The notes below the pieces were generated by a model that was given only the letters and a program-made list of their open reading frames with translations, made no database searches and was not told where the DNA came from. DNA of 64,000 nucleotides from contig JAHVJD010000004.1 in NCBI GenBank assembly GCA_019801415.1, positions 372,001 through 436,000 of the forward strand, read 5' to 3'. Position numbers and translations under genes: made by a program. How positions within the stretch are numbered: the stretch's first letter is position 1; every line of letters begins with the position of its first letter. The stretch comes from Nocardioides marinus (lineage in GTDB: Bacteria > Pseudomonadota > Alphaproteobacteria > Rhodobacterales > Rhodobacteraceae). Positions 21,117 through 30,613 of the stretch are shown piece by piece.

Positions 21117-21826
21117 TCCGCGCGGGCGTCCTCCTGGCAGCCCTGCTGCTGGCGCCCGCCGCCATCGCAGGGCAGCAGCAGGAGCCCACCGCGCCTGCAA
21201 CGCAGCTGGCCGCACTCAGCGTCCCGCGCGGGACGCCCCCCTTGCCGCAATCGCTCGCGCCCCCGCAGGGCACGGAGGTTCTGTTCGGCCGCAAGAAGCG
21301 CCGCGAAGGCTCGGTCTGCGGCGATCCCGAGATCAAGGGCGATGACTTTGGCGATGTGGCGGGCAAGCTGCCCGGCTGCGGTGCCAAGGATGCGGTGCAG
21401 GTTCGCGAGATTTCCGGCGTGCGTCTCAGCCAGGCCTCCCTGATGACCTGCAGAACGGCGCGCGCGCTGAAGACCTGGATCAACCGCGAGGTGGAGACCG
21501 CCTTTGGCCGCCGCAACAAGGTGGTCGGCCTGCGGGTCGCCGCGCATTACGCCTGCCGCACCCGCAACAACCGCCCCGGGGCCAAGATCTCGGAACACGG
21601 GCGTGGTCGGGCGATCGACATTTCCGGCTTCACGCTGGAGAGCGGCGAAACCATCACCGTTTTGCACGGCTGGCAAAAGCGCAAGACCCGGCGCAAGCTG
21701 AAGAAGATCTGGCGCGCCGCCTGCGGCCCCTTCAGCACCGTGCTGGGGCCCGAGGCCGACCGCTATCACCGCGATCACTTCCACTTGGACGTTGCCCGCC
21801 ACCGCAACGGCGCCTATTGCCGCTAG
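21113..21826 (+). CDS. Extensin-like C-domain protein, secreted, with M15-like zinc motif
   Basis: Protein of 237 residues starting at a GTG that overlaps the tyrA stop. The signal peptide is [18 protein letters not shown]. The domain is extensin-like C (PF06904 type): VCGDPEIKG, then ARALKTWINREVE and ACRTRNNRPGAKISEHGRGR. SEHGRGRAID near 160-169 fits SxHxxGxAxD and DHFHLD near 222 fits HxH, the zinc signature of LAS/M15 peptidoglycan peptidases. A cell-wall role is therefore plausible, though the family is officially of unknown function. No functional link with tyrA is obvious. Confidence 0.85.
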   Translation: MIRAGVLLAALLLAPAAIAGQQQEPTAPATQLAALSVPRGTPPLPQSLAPPQGTEVLFGRKKRREGSVCGDPEIKGDDFGDVAGKLPGCGAKDAVQVREISGVRLSQASLMTCRTARALKTWINREVETAFGRRNKVVGLRVAAHYACRTRNNRPGAKISEHGRGRAIDISGFTLESGETITVLHGWQKRKTRRKLKKIWRAACGPFSTVLGPEADRYHRDHFHLDVARHRNGAYCR

Positions 21827-22109
21827 GCAGCGCCGGAAGGGGCGGCTCCCGCGCCTGAAGATGCCCTTGCGGGCATATTGCAGCCTTGGGCCCCGCGCGC
21901 TGCGCGCGCCGTCCGGCCTGTTGCGCTGCGCGGGCATTTCAACCGGATGCGCTGCGTGCAAACCATCAGAAGAACATGCTGAGAGGCACCTCAGGGGCAG
22001 GTCTGCCCTGACGCGCCATGTCCAGTATGCAGGTAGAAGCCTGTAAAGGGTAAACGGCGCGTCGCGCCGCCGCTGCGCGGCCCTTGACAGGCTGGCGCGC
22101 GCGGGCGCT

Positions 22110-23108
22110 TCAGCGCAGGATCAGGCGCGGCGCGGGGCCGATCGGCAAGGGGCCCAGCATTACCTGGCCGTTCTCAAAGCCCAGCGTCAGATCCAGATGC
22201 TCCGGGTTGCCACCGGACTGCGCCAGGAGGCCGAGCACGCGCTCCGCCGTGCGGCGCAACGCGGGCGCAAGCACACCGCTGCGCTCGGCCATCGACAGGA
22301 TGTCACGCCAGTTTTCCGCCCGCAGGGCGACGCGCCCGTCGGGCCGACCCTGCGCGTCCACGGTCACCGCGCCGCTGGCCTTCAGTCGCAATGCGCCCCA
22401 GTGGGCGTCGGCGAAATGCAACTCGATGCGACGCGGCTGCGGGCGGCTCTCTTCCAGGGCGCTGCGGTCCCAGGCGCGGTCGAACGCCACCGTCATCTCC
22501 AGCGTCAGCGTCTCCAGCGCCTCTGGCAGGTCGGGCCCGGCGGCCAGGCGCCGCCGCCAATGCTCTCCCGGTACCAGGCCATCGGCCCGTGCCCGCAGCT
22601 GATAGGTCTCGGGGGTGTCGGTTTGCACCATGCCGATGTCCAGTGTCCCGGCGGCCAGCGCGATGTCTTCGCCCCTCGTGACCTGCCAGCGCCCGGCAGT
22701 CAGCTCCAGTGCTTCGATGGTGAGGGCGGTGCCGGGCGCCAGCCGCAGGTCTGCCTGAAGCTCCTGCGCGGCGATCACCGCCGTCTGGTCCAAATAGGAC
22801 AGCCGTTGCTGCGTTGCCGGGAAGCGCAGCGTCATCGCGCCGGGCCAGAGCGCCGGGCTGTCCAGCTCCAGCCAGTCGGCCCGCCAGGCAAGGCCGGTGC
22901 CCGGATCGGCCAGCGCGGGCTGAGCCAGCCGGGTGCGGTGGCGCCACGGGTAGCCCTCGGTGTTCAGCGCTGCGATGTCTGCCTGCCAGCCGTGCGCGCG
23001 CCGGTCCTCGAACCAGGCGGCCACCCCCGCACGCAGACCCCAGCCTGCAACGGCCCAATACAGGCTCCAAAGCAGCAAACCGGTCAGCAGCAGTTTCACC
23101 AGGCGCAT
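22110..23108 (-). CDS. DUF2125 domain protein, membrane-anchored
   Basis: Protein of 332 residues with an N-terminal membrane segment (MRLVKLLLTGLLLWSLYWAV) and a long beta-rich periplasmic domain typical of the alphaproteobacterial DUF2125 family. The start at 23108 has AGAGG upstream; an earlier in-frame ATG at 23177 overlaps the promoter region. The start is 68 bp from the divergent ChaC-type gene. Function is unknown in the family. Confidence 0.85.
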   Translation of the reverse strand: MRLVKLLLTGLLLWSLYWAVAGWGLRAGVAAWFEDRRAHGWQADIAALNTEGYPWRHRTRLAQPALADPGTGLAWRADWLELDSPALWPGAMTLRFPATQQRLSYLDQTAVIAAQELQADLRLAPGTALTIEALELTAGRWQVTRGEDIALAAGTLDIGMVQTDTPETYQLRARADGLVPGEHWRRRLAAGPDLPEALETLTLEMTVAFDRAWDRSALEESRPQPRRIELHFADAHWGALRLKASGAVTVDAQGRPDGRVALRAENWRDILSMAERSGVLAPALRRTAERVLGLLAQSGGNPEHLDLTLGFENGQVMLGPLPIGPAPRLILR

Positions 23109-23175
23109 GGGATAGCCTCTTTTGTCCGGGGTGGGATTGCTGTTTATAGGGGGAGAGCAGAAAGGGCCAGACAGC

Positions 23176-23706
23176 ATGACAATGTGGGTATTCGGTTACG
23201 GATCTCTCCTGTGGAACCCGGGGTTCCCGGTGGCGCGTCGCGAGGTGGCGGTGCTGCACGGCTATGCGCGATCCTTCTGCATGAGCTCGGTCCACCATCG
23301 CGGCACGGAGGAGCGACCGGGGCTGGTGCTGGCCTTGGACGAGGTGAAGGGCGCCCATTGCAAGGGGTTGGCGATGGCCGTGGAAGCCGGACATGAGGCG
23401 CAGACGCTTGACTACCTGCGCGAGCGGGAGCTGATTTCCTCGGCCTACGTGGAGCGCAACCTCGAGGTTGAGCTGACGGACGGGCGCAAGGTCACCGCGG
23501 TGACCTATGTGATCGACCCCGATCACGTGCAATATTGCGGCGGCATGGGGTTGGAGGAACAGGCCCAGATCATCGCCCATGCGGTCGGCGGGCGGGGGCC
23601 GAACACCGAGTATCTCTACAACACCGCGGATCATCTCTCCGAAATTGGCCTCCATGACGTCGATCTCGACTGGCTGGCCCGACGGGTGCGGGAAATCACC
23701 GCATAA
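23176..23706 (+). CDS. ChaC-type gamma-glutamylcyclotransferase
   Basis: Protein of 176 residues of the ChaC family, which degrades glutathione to 5-oxoproline and Cys-Gly. The N-terminal VFGYGSLLWNPGF is the family's substrate loop, and YLRERELIS carries the acidic catalytic residue. HHRGTEERPGLVLALD and EYLYNTADHL are typical later segments. The ATG at 23176 is used; 23182 is an alternative. It stands 76 bp before the MotA-like gene. Confidence 0.9.
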   Translation: MTMWVFGYGSLLWNPGFPVARREVAVLHGYARSFCMSSVHHRGTEERPGLVLALDEVKGAHCKGLAMAVEAGHEAQTLDYLRERELISSAYVERNLEVELTDGRKVTAVTYVIDPDHVQYCGGMGLEEQAQIIAHAVGGRGPNTEYLYNTADHLSEIGLHDVDLDWLARRVREITA

Positions 23707-23782
23707 AGCCTTGGCGCTGCAAGCTCTTTGCTTATAGGCTGCAAGCGAAGCAAGAGCAGGCAATCGGTCAGGACCTAGGACT

Positions 23783-24973
23783 ATGGCGCAGCCAGACCGC
23801 AAGACGCGGCCGCAATTTTCACAGCCGGTGCGGCAGATCATCATGATGCTGATCGCGCTGGGGCTCTCGGGCTTCGGCGCTTTCGTCGCCCTGCCACGGG
23901 TGCTGCCGGTGTTCGAGGCGAACCCCTGGCTCAACGGCTTTATCGTCTTTGTCTTCGTGATCGGGGTGCTGGCCTGTTTCTGGCAGGTGGTGCAGCTGAT
24001 CGGCTCGGTGCGCTGGATCGAGCGCTTTGCCGCCGGCGACAGCCAGGAACACCGTCGCCCGCCCTCGATGCTGGCGCCGCTGGCGTCGCTCCTTGGCTCG
24101 CGCTCGGCGCGGATGCAGCTGGGCTCCACCTCGACGCGCTCCATCCTCGACTCGGTTGCCAGCCGCATCGACGAAGATCGCGAGATCACCCGATACATCG
24201 TCAACCTGCTGATTTTCCTTGGCCTTCTCGGCACTTTCTACGGCCTCGCCACCACCGTTCCCGCCGTTGTGGACACCATTCGCAGCCTCGCCCCGCAGGA
24301 GGGCGAAGAAGGCCTGTCAGTCTTCAACCGCCTGATGACCGGGCTGGAGGCGCAGCTGGGCGGCATGGGCGTGGCCTTTGCCTCCTCGCTTCTGGGTCTT
24401 GCCGGTTCGCTGATCGTGGGGCTGCTGGAGCTGTTCGCGGGCCACGGGCAGAACCGCTTTTACCGCGAGCTGGAGGAATGGCTGTCTTCGATCACCCGTG
24501 TGAGCTTTGCCTCGGGCGAGGAGGGGGCGGGCGACAGCAATGTGGTGTCGCAGGTGCTGGACACGATGGCCGAACAGATGGACGCGCTGCAGGCGATGTT
24601 TGCCGAGACCTCCGAAGGGCGCGCGGCGGTGGACCGGAAGCTGGGCGAACTGGTGGAGACCATCCAGGAGATGAACCGCCGCCAGGAGCAGACCGGCACC
24701 ATCACCGCGGCACTGGACCGTGTTGCCGTGGGGCAGGAGGCCCTGACCGAGATCCTGCGCGCCCAGGGCGAACAGGGCGGCATTGACGCCGAAAGCCGCA
24801 TGCGTCTGCGCTCGATCGACGTGCAGATGCTGCGCATCCTCGAGGAAATCTCGGCTGGGCGGCAGGAAAGTCTGGCGGAGCTGCGCAAGGACATCGACCT
24901 GATGATCAAGGCCTTTGCCCGCCCGCGCGGCCTGTCGCGCGGTGGCGTGTCCGACCGCAGCGCGGGGGACTGA
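23783..24973 (+). CDS. MotA/TolQ/ExbB-like membrane protein (ion-motive A subunit)
   Basis: Inner-membrane protein of 396 residues. Hydrophobic segments lie near 20-40, 50-70, 140-165 and 195-225; FLGLLGTFYGLATTVPAV near 144-161 matches the TolQ/ExbB GLLGT helix, and MTGLEAQLGGMGVAFASSLL the next one. Beyond residue 250 a soluble, helical C-terminal tail of about 145 residues follows (QMDALQAMFAETSEGRAAVD, later SIDVQMLRILEEIS). Only 3 bp separate it from the OmpA-domain gene, so the two are probably a complex like MotA/MotB. Its role is unknown and it is not flanked by tol or flagellar genes. Confidence 0.85.
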   Translation: MAQPDRKTRPQFSQPVRQIIMMLIALGLSGFGAFVALPRVLPVFEANPWLNGFIVFVFVIGVLACFWQVVQLIGSVRWIERFAAGDSQEHRRPPSMLAPLASLLGSRSARMQLGSTSTRSILDSVASRIDEDREITRYIVNLLIFLGLLGTFYGLATTVPAVVDTIRSLAPQEGEEGLSVFNRLMTGLEAQLGGMGVAFASSLLGLAGSLIVGLLELFAGHGQNRFYRELEEWLSSITRVSFASGEEGAGDSNVVSQVLDTMAEQMDALQAMFAETSEGRAAVDRKLGELVETIQEMNRRQEQTGTITAALDRVAVGQEALTEILRAQGEQGGIDAESRMRLRSIDVQMLRILEEISAGRQESLAELRKDIDLMIKAFARPRGLSRGGVSDRSAGD

Positions 24974-24976
24974 TCC

Positions 24977-26818
24977 ATGGCCCTCTCGCGGCGCACAGGG
25001 CAACGGTTCCAGGCCTCGATCTGGCCCGGCTTCGTCGACGCGATGACCGGGCTTTTGCTGGTGCTGATGTTCGTGCTGACCATTTTCATGGTGGTGCAAT
25101 TCGTGCTGCGCGAGACGATCACCGGCCAGGAAAGCCAGCTGGATGAACTGTCGGCAGAGGTGAGCGCGCTGGCCGCCGCGCTGGGGCTGGAAGAGCGCGA
25201 AAATCGCCGCCTGCAGGCGCGGATGGGAGCGCTGACCTCGACCCTGAACACCGCGCAGTCGGATCTGGAAGAGGCAGAGGGGCGGATCGCGGCACTGACT
25301 GCCGAGCGTGACCGCCAGGCGGATGCGCTGGCCGAGGCCGAAACCCGCATCACCAGCTTCGAGGCGCAGGTGGCCGCGCTGATCGCCAGCCGCGACGCGG
25401 CGCAGGCGCGGATCGCGGATCTCAGCGCCGAACGCGACAGTCTGGAAGCCGCCCGCGATGAGCTGCTGAGCGAACAGGAGGCTCTCAACCTCGCGCTGGC
25501 TCAGGCCCGCGACGAACTTGATGCCGAGGCCGAGGCGGCACGACGCGCTGCTGCCGAGCGGGAGGCGATGGAGGCGCTGATCGCGTCCCTCGAAGAGGAG
25601 GGGACCCAGCAATCCCAGCAGATCAGCAGCTTGCAGGAGCAGCTTGACGCCGCCGACTCCGCCCGCCTGCTGGAAGCTGCCGCCGCCGAAGCCCTGCGCG
25701 AGAAACTGCAGGATGCCGATGCCGAGCTGACCGCCATGACCCTGGCGCTGGAGGCGCAGCGGCAGGAGGCCGAGGACACGCTGACGCTGCTGGCAGCCTC
25801 CGAGGCGGCGAAGAAGCAGCTTGATGCGCAACTGGCCGAGCTTGAGGCCGCCCGCGCCGACGCCGACAAGGAAACCGCAGAGCTGGCAGCCGAACTGGCC
25901 GAAGCCAAGGCGGCGCTGTCGGTGGCCGAGGCCAGCGCGGATGAGCTGGATGTGCTGCGTCAGCGCCTGCTGAATGCGGTGGCGGCGCAGGAGACCGCCG
26001 AAGCGCGCGCGGCCGAAGAGTTGAGCCGCGCCGAGGAGCGCGCGGCGCTGCTGGCGCAGGCGCGGGAGGCCCTGGCACAGCAAAAGGCGGTGTCCGAGGA
26101 CGCCCGGCGCGAGACTGCGCTGCTCAATCAGCAGGTTGCGGCGCTGCGCGAACAGCTGGGCAGCCTGCAGGCCTTGCTGGATGATTACGAGGCGCGCGAC
26201 GCCGCGCAGCAGGTGCAGTTGCAGAACCTGGGCCAGGACCTGAACGCAGCCCTAGCCCGCGCCGCCTCCGAGGAGCGCAAGCGGCGGCTGTTGGAAGAGG
26301 CAGAGCGCAAACGGCTGGAGGCCGAGGCGGCCGCCCTTGCCGACAAGGCGCAGGATCTGGAGCGCTACCGGTCGGAGTTCTTTGGCCGTTTGCGCGACCT
26401 TCTGGGCAACCAGGAAGGGGTGCAGATCCAGGGCGACCGCTTTGTCTTTGCCTCCGAGGTGCTGTTTGCGCCCGGCAGTGCCACGCTGTCTCCGGAAGGC
26501 AAGGTCGAGATCGCCAAGGTGGTGTCGATCCTGCAGAGCGTGGTGTCCGCGATCCCGCCTGAAATCAACTGGATCATCCGCGTCGACGGGCACACAGATG
26601 ACACGCCGCTGGGCGCCCATCCTAAGTTTTCCGATAACTGGGAGTTGAGCCAGGGGCGGGCGCTGTCGGTGGTGCGCTACATGGTCGAAGCGTTGGGAGT
26701 GCCGCCCTCGCGGCTCGCGGCCAACGGGTTTGGGGAGTACCAGCCGGTCAGCACCGCCGATACACCGGAGGCACGCGCGCAGAACCGCCGGATCGAGTTG
26801 AAATTCACCGAGAAGTAA
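24977..26818 (+). CDS. MotB-like protein: TM with Asp, long coiled coil, OmpA domain
   Basis: Protein of 613 residues in three parts. (1) A short cytoplasmic start and one membrane helix, WPGFVDAMTGLLLVLMFVLT, in which Asp21 aligns with the proton-carrying Asp of MotB (YADFMTAMM in MotB). (2) About 420 residues of Ala/Glu/Leu/Arg-rich coiled coil, roughly 45-465. (3) A C-terminal OmpA-like peptidoglycan-binding domain (VDGHTDDTPLGAHP near 535, then LSQGRALSVVRYM). MotB and ZorB lack such a long periplasmic coil. This looks like a peptidoglycan-anchored stator whose output is unknown. Confidence 0.85.
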   Translation: MALSRRTGQRFQASIWPGFVDAMTGLLLVLMFVLTIFMVVQFVLRETITGQESQLDELSAEVSALAAALGLEERENRRLQARMGALTSTLNTAQSDLEEAEGRIAALTAERDRQADALAEAETRITSFEAQVAALIASRDAAQARIADLSAERDSLEAARDELLSEQEALNLALAQARDELDAEAEAARRAAAEREAMEALIASLEEEGTQQSQQISSLQEQLDAADSARLLEAAAAEALREKLQDADAELTAMTLALEAQRQEAEDTLTLLAASEAAKKQLDAQLAELEAARADADKETAELAAELAEAKAALSVAEASADELDVLRQRLLNAVAAQETAEARAAEELSRAEERAALLAQAREALAQQKAVSEDARRETALLNQQVAALREQLGSLQALLDDYEARDAAQQVQLQNLGQDLNAALARAASEERKRRLLEEAERKRLEAEAAALADKAQDLERYRSEFFGRLRDLLGNQEGVQIQGDRFVFASEVLFAPGSATLSPEGKVEIAKVVSILQSVVSAIPPEINWIIRVDGHTDDTPLGAHPKFSDNWELSQGRALSVVRYMVEALGVPPSRLAANGFGEYQPVSTADTPEARAQNRRIELKFTEK

Positions 26819-27137
26819 GCCGCCCTCGACCGCCAGGGGCATGCCGATGCAACGACATTGGAGGTCGGCATGCGGTATTGATGGCTGAGAGCGGGAGGTT
26901 GCACGCCCAGGCGCTGCCACGCCCGGTGTGCGGCGCGTGCCCGGGTGCAACCCGCTTCACCATTGGAGACAGACTGCTCCCTGCGGAGACAGATCACTAG
27001 TTACACACGGGTTGCGGCCCCACCGGGCAGCAGGGCCTCTCTAGATCTATTGCTGGGAGCGATGAAATCAAATCCGGCAGCTTGCAGGCGGCAGCGGTCG
27101 TGGCTGGGGCGAGGGCATGGCGCAGGGCGAGGGCGGA
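26819..27137. other. Gene-free convergent gap with an inverted repeat
   Basis: This 319-bp region lies between convergent genes. GCATGCCGA at 26839-26847 pairs with TCGGCATGC at 26865-26873 around a 17-nt loop, without a T tail. No coding frame has family homology, and no tRNA or insertion-sequence end was recognised. The rest shows nothing I can name. Confidence 0.5.
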
Positions 27138-28112
27138 TCAGCGGGCCGGGATCGTCATGCTGTGGCTGTAACTGTCGACCGGTTGCCCATCACGCAGCAG
27201 GCGCGCGGTGCCGGTATAGGTGCCGTCTGGCCAGCGATCCCGCCGTAACCGCCGCCCGGCGGCGCGGAAGAACTGGGCCTGGTTGCGGTCCAGCACGGTG
27301 CTGTCGAACACCAGCGCGCCGTCGGGGCCGGTCACCGTCAGCTCCAGTTGGTCGCCTGCGCGGCCGCCATAGGCATAGGCCCAGAACACCAGCGCGCGGG
27401 CTTGGGCATCCAGCGGTGTCTCGTCGGCGTAACCTCGCTTGATTGTGTCATAGGCGGGCACCCCCGTGCTGAAGCCCGCGCCAAGCAGCCCGCCGGGCTG
27501 ATAGGGCGGCGGGGGACCTGCCCAAAGTGTGTCCTTCGCCGGGGCGCCGCAGCGATCCGCGGAGTGGGGCGCAAATGGGTCCACCACCGCACCGTCCCGG
27601 CGCACCGACAGGTGCAGATGCGGGAACTGGCTCTTGCCGGACAGCCCCACTTCGCCCAGCACATCGCCAGCGCGCACCTGCGCGCCGGTTTCCACCCGGA
27701 TCGAGCCGCGTTTCATGTGGCAATACTGGGTCTCCCACCCGCCCGCATGGCGCAGGACCACCCCGTTGCCGCATTCGCGGCCCTTGATTGTCGCGGCATT
27801 GGCGTCGGTGGCGTAGGCGTCCGGCATTGCATCGCGGGTGCCGCGCACCACACCGTCGGCGGCGGCGCGCACCGCAACGCCCGCTTCCATGTCCGTCAGG
27901 TAGGGCAGGGCAAAATCGGTGCCCTTGTGCCCCTCGTAGCTGAGCGTGCCGCAGGTGAAATCCGTGGCGCCCGGGCCCGGATCATGGTCGACGAACTGCT
28001 GGATATGGCAGTCTTCGCCCAGGGTGCAGTCCAGCGGGAACTGCAAACGAAAATCGCTCGCCGCGACGGGCGCGGCGAGCGAGACTGTTGCGATCAATGC
28101 CGCAAGGCGCAT
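27138..28112 (-). CDS. Secreted M23-family metallopeptidase
   Basis: Protein of 324 residues with a Sec signal peptide ([18 protein letters not shown]). The LytM/M23 zinc site is visible as GHKGTDFALP (His and Asp ligands) and HLHLSVRRDG (final His). Between them CGNGVVLRHAGGWETQYCHM and VRAGDVLGEVGLSGKSQFPH are typical of the fold. Likely a peptidoglycan endopeptidase or a degenerate regulator, as both zinc ligand sets look intact. Its start overlaps the clpA stop as TAATG, so it is probably co-translated after clpA. Confidence 0.9.
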   Translation of the reverse strand: MRLAALIATVSLAAPVAASDFRLQFPLDCTLGEDCHIQQFVDHDPGPGATDFTCGTLSYEGHKGTDFALPYLTDMEAGVAVRAAADGVVRGTRDAMPDAYATDANAATIKGRECGNGVVLRHAGGWETQYCHMKRGSIRVETGAQVRAGDVLGEVGLSGKSQFPHLHLSVRRDGAVVDPFAPHSADRCGAPAKDTLWAGPPPPYQPGGLLGAGFSTGVPAYDTIKRGYADETPLDAQARALVFWAYAYGGRAGDQLELTVTGPDGALVFDSTVLDRNQAQFFRAAGRRLRRDRWPDGTYTGTARLLRDGQPVDSYSHSMTIPAR

Positions 28113-30436
28113 TATTCAGCGGTCAGCAGCGGCGGCTTGTCACCGGAGATACGCGGCTTGCCCGGACCTTCGAGGCGCAGCTCCAGCTTGCCGTCCTTGA
28201 TGCCGACCTGCACCACGCCGCCCTTGGTCAGCTTGCCGAACAGGAGCTCCTCGGCCAGCGGCTTCTTGATGTGCTCCTGAATGACACGGCCCAGGGGGCG
28301 TGCGCCCATGCGGTCGTCGTAGCCCTTGTCGGCCAGCCATTCCGCGGCCTTGCGCGTGAGCTCGATCGAGACATTGCGGTCCATCAGCTGGGCCTCCAGC
28401 TGCAGGACGAACTTCTCGACCACCTGCAGGATCACCTCCTTGCCCAGCGGTGCGAAGGAGATCACCGCGTCCAGACGGTTGCGGAACTCCGGCGTGAAGG
28501 TGCGCTCGATGGCGGCGGTGTCCTCGCCCTCGCGGCGGTCGCGGCCGAAACCGATCGCCGCCTTGGCCATGTCAGACGCACCGGCATTGGAGGTCATGAT
28601 CAGGATCACGTTGCGGAAGTTTACCGTGCGGCCGTTGTGGTCGGTCAGCTGGCCGTTGTCCATCACCTGCAACAGGATGTTGTAGACGTCCGGATGCGCC
28701 TTCTCGATCTCATCCAGCAGCAGCACGCAGTGCGGGTGCTGGTCGACGCCATCGGTCAGCAGGCCGCCCTGGTCAAAGCCGACATAGCCCGGAGGCGCGC
28801 CGATCAGGCGGGAGACCGCGTGTTTCTCCATGTATTCCGACATGTCGAAGCGCAGGAGTTCCACACCCAGCTGATCGGCCAGCTGTTTCGCGACCTCGGT
28901 CTTGCCGACGCCGGTGGGGCCCGCGAACAGGTAGTTGCCGATCGGCTTTTCCGGTTCGCGCAGGCCGGCACGGGCCAGCTTGATGGCGCTGGACAGGGCG
29001 GTGATCGCATCGTCCTGGCCGAAGACCACGCGTTTCAGCGATTTTTCCAGATCCTTCAGCACCTCGGCATCGTCTTTCGAGACATTCTTGGGCGGAATGC
29101 GGGCGATCTTGGCGACCACCGCCTCGATCTCCTTGACGCCGATGGTCTTGCGGCGCTTGCTCTCGATCACCAGATGCTGCGCGGCGCCGGCCTCGTCGAT
29201 CACGTCGATGGCCTTGTCCGGCAGCTTGCGGTCGTTGATGTAACGCGCCGACAGCTCCACCGCGGTCTTGATCGCGTCCGAGGTGAACTTGATGCCGTGG
29301 TGCTCCTCGAAATAGGGCTTCAGCCCTTTCAGGATCTCGATGGAGTCTTCCACCGTCGGCTCGTTCACGTCGATCTTCTGGAACCGGCGGGACAGCGCGC
29401 GGTCCTTCTCGAAATGCTGGCGGAACTCCTTGTAGGTGGTGGAGCCCATGGTGCGCAGCTTGCCGCCCTGCAGGGCAGGCTTCAGCAGGTTGGAGGCATC
29501 CATCGCGCCGCCCGAGGTCGCGCCCGCACCGATCACGGTGTGGATCTCGTCGATGAACAGCACCGCATCCGGGTGGTCTTCCAGCTCGGTGACAACGGCC
29601 TTCAGGCGCTCCTCGAAATCGCCGCGGTAGCGGGTACCGGCCAGCAGCGCGCCCATGTCGAGCGAGTAGATGGTGGTTTCAGACAGCACTTCCGGCACTT
29701 CGCCATTGACGATCTTGCGCGCCAGCCCCTCGGCGATGGCGGTCTTGCCGACGCCGGGGTCGCCCACCAGCAGCGGGTTGTTCTTGCGCCGACGGCACAG
29801 CACCTGGATGCAGCGCTCAACCTCGTGGTCGCGACCGATCAGCGGGTCGATGTCGCCTTCGCGGGATTTCGCGTTCAGGTCGACACAGTATTTCGCCAGC
29901 GCGGATTCCTTCTTTTCCCCTTCGGGCGTTGTCGCCAGGCCTTCTTCTTCCTGCTCGGTGGCGCCGGTCACCGGGCGCGATTCACCGTAGGCAGGATCCT
30001 TGGCCACCCCGTGGGCGATGAAGTTCACCGCGTCGTAACGGGTCATCTCCTGGTCCTGCAGGAAGTAGGCGGCGTCGCTTTCGCGTTCGGCGAAGATGGC
30101 GACCAGCACATTGGCCCCCGTCACTTCGGTCCGACCGGAGCTTTGGACGTGGATGGCCGCGCGCTGGATCACCCGTTGGAAGGCGGCGGTGGGCACCGCC
30201 TCGGAGCCGTCCACATCGGTGACCAGGTTGGCCAGATCTTCATCCACGAATTCCACCAGCGCGGATCGCAATTCGCCGAGGTCGACACTGCAGGCGCGCA
30301 TCACGCGGGCGGCGTCGGGCTCGTCGATCAGGGCCAGAAGCAGATGTTCCAGGGTTGCGAATTCATGACGGCGTTCATTCGCCAGCGCCAGCGCTGCGTG
30401 AATGGCCTGTTCCAGGGTGCTCGAGAATGAAGGCAC
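28112..30436 (-). CDS. clpA: ATP-dependent Clp protease ATP-binding subunit ClpA
   Basis: Hsp100 unfoldase that feeds ClpP, 774 residues. It has the N-domain repeats ([20 protein letters not shown]), a first AAA module with Walker [14 protein letters not shown] near 224, and a second with [14 protein letters not shown] near 505, [13 protein letters not shown] and [15 protein letters not shown]. The Lys/Gly-rich end with IGFGRD matches ClpA rather than ClpB, as no long middle coiled coil is present. A GTG start at 30436 follows GAGGAG and fits family length; an upstream ATG would add 22 unconserved residues. No clpS is adjacent. Confidence 0.94.
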   Translation of the reverse strand: MPSFSSTLEQAIHAALALANERRHEFATLEHLLLALIDEPDAARVMRACSVDLGELRSALVEFVDEDLANLVTDVDGSEAVPTAAFQRVIQRAAIHVQSSGRTEVTGANVLVAIFAERESDAAYFLQDQEMTRYDAVNFIAHGVAKDPAYGESRPVTGATEQEEEGLATTPEGEKKESALAKYCVDLNAKSREGDIDPLIGRDHEVERCIQVLCRRRKNNPLLVGDPGVGKTAIAEGLARKIVNGEVPEVLSETTIYSLDMGALLAGTRYRGDFEERLKAVVTELEDHPDAVLFIDEIHTVIGAGATSGGAMDASNLLKPALQGGKLRTMGSTTYKEFRQHFEKDRALSRRFQKIDVNEPTVEDSIEILKGLKPYFEEHHGIKFTSDAIKTAVELSARYINDRKLPDKAIDVIDEAGAAQHLVIESKRRKTIGVKEIEAVVAKIARIPPKNVSKDDAEVLKDLEKSLKRVVFGQDDAITALSSAIKLARAGLREPEKPIGNYLFAGPTGVGKTEVAKQLADQLGVELLRFDMSEYMEKHAVSRLIGAPPGYVGFDQGGLLTDGVDQHPHCVLLLDEIEKAHPDVYNILLQVMDNGQLTDHNGRTVNFRNVILIMTSNAGASDMAKAAIGFGRDRREGEDTAAIERTFTPEFRNRLDAVISFAPLGKEVILQVVEKFVLQLEAQLMDRNVSIELTRKAAEWLADKGYDDRMGARPLGRVIQEHIKKPLAEELLFGKLTKGGVVQVGIKDGKLELRLEGPGKPRISGDKPPLLTAE

Positions 30437-30613
30437 GGGCGTGCTCCTCTGATCTTGGGTTGGCCGGTGGAGAGGTATTAACCAACTCCTCAGTTCAACC
30501 ATGTGCTTATAAGGTTAGAGTTTGGTTGATAGCGCGCCGGCTTCAAGGTCTTTTCTTCATTTTGCGGTCACATTTATTTTGGTCCTGTTGCAGCCGGATA
30601 CCGCCGCGGGGGA

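Noticed and set aside
23783..26818. Zorya-type defence system
   Set aside because: The A/B pair resembles ZorA/ZorB in principle, but the coil is on the B subunit, and no helicase, ZorC, ZorD or ZorE gene is adjacent.
28088..30430. A 780-codon open frame antisense to clpA
   Set aside because: ClpA shows both AAA modules intact on the minus strand; the plus-strand frame is a shadow.
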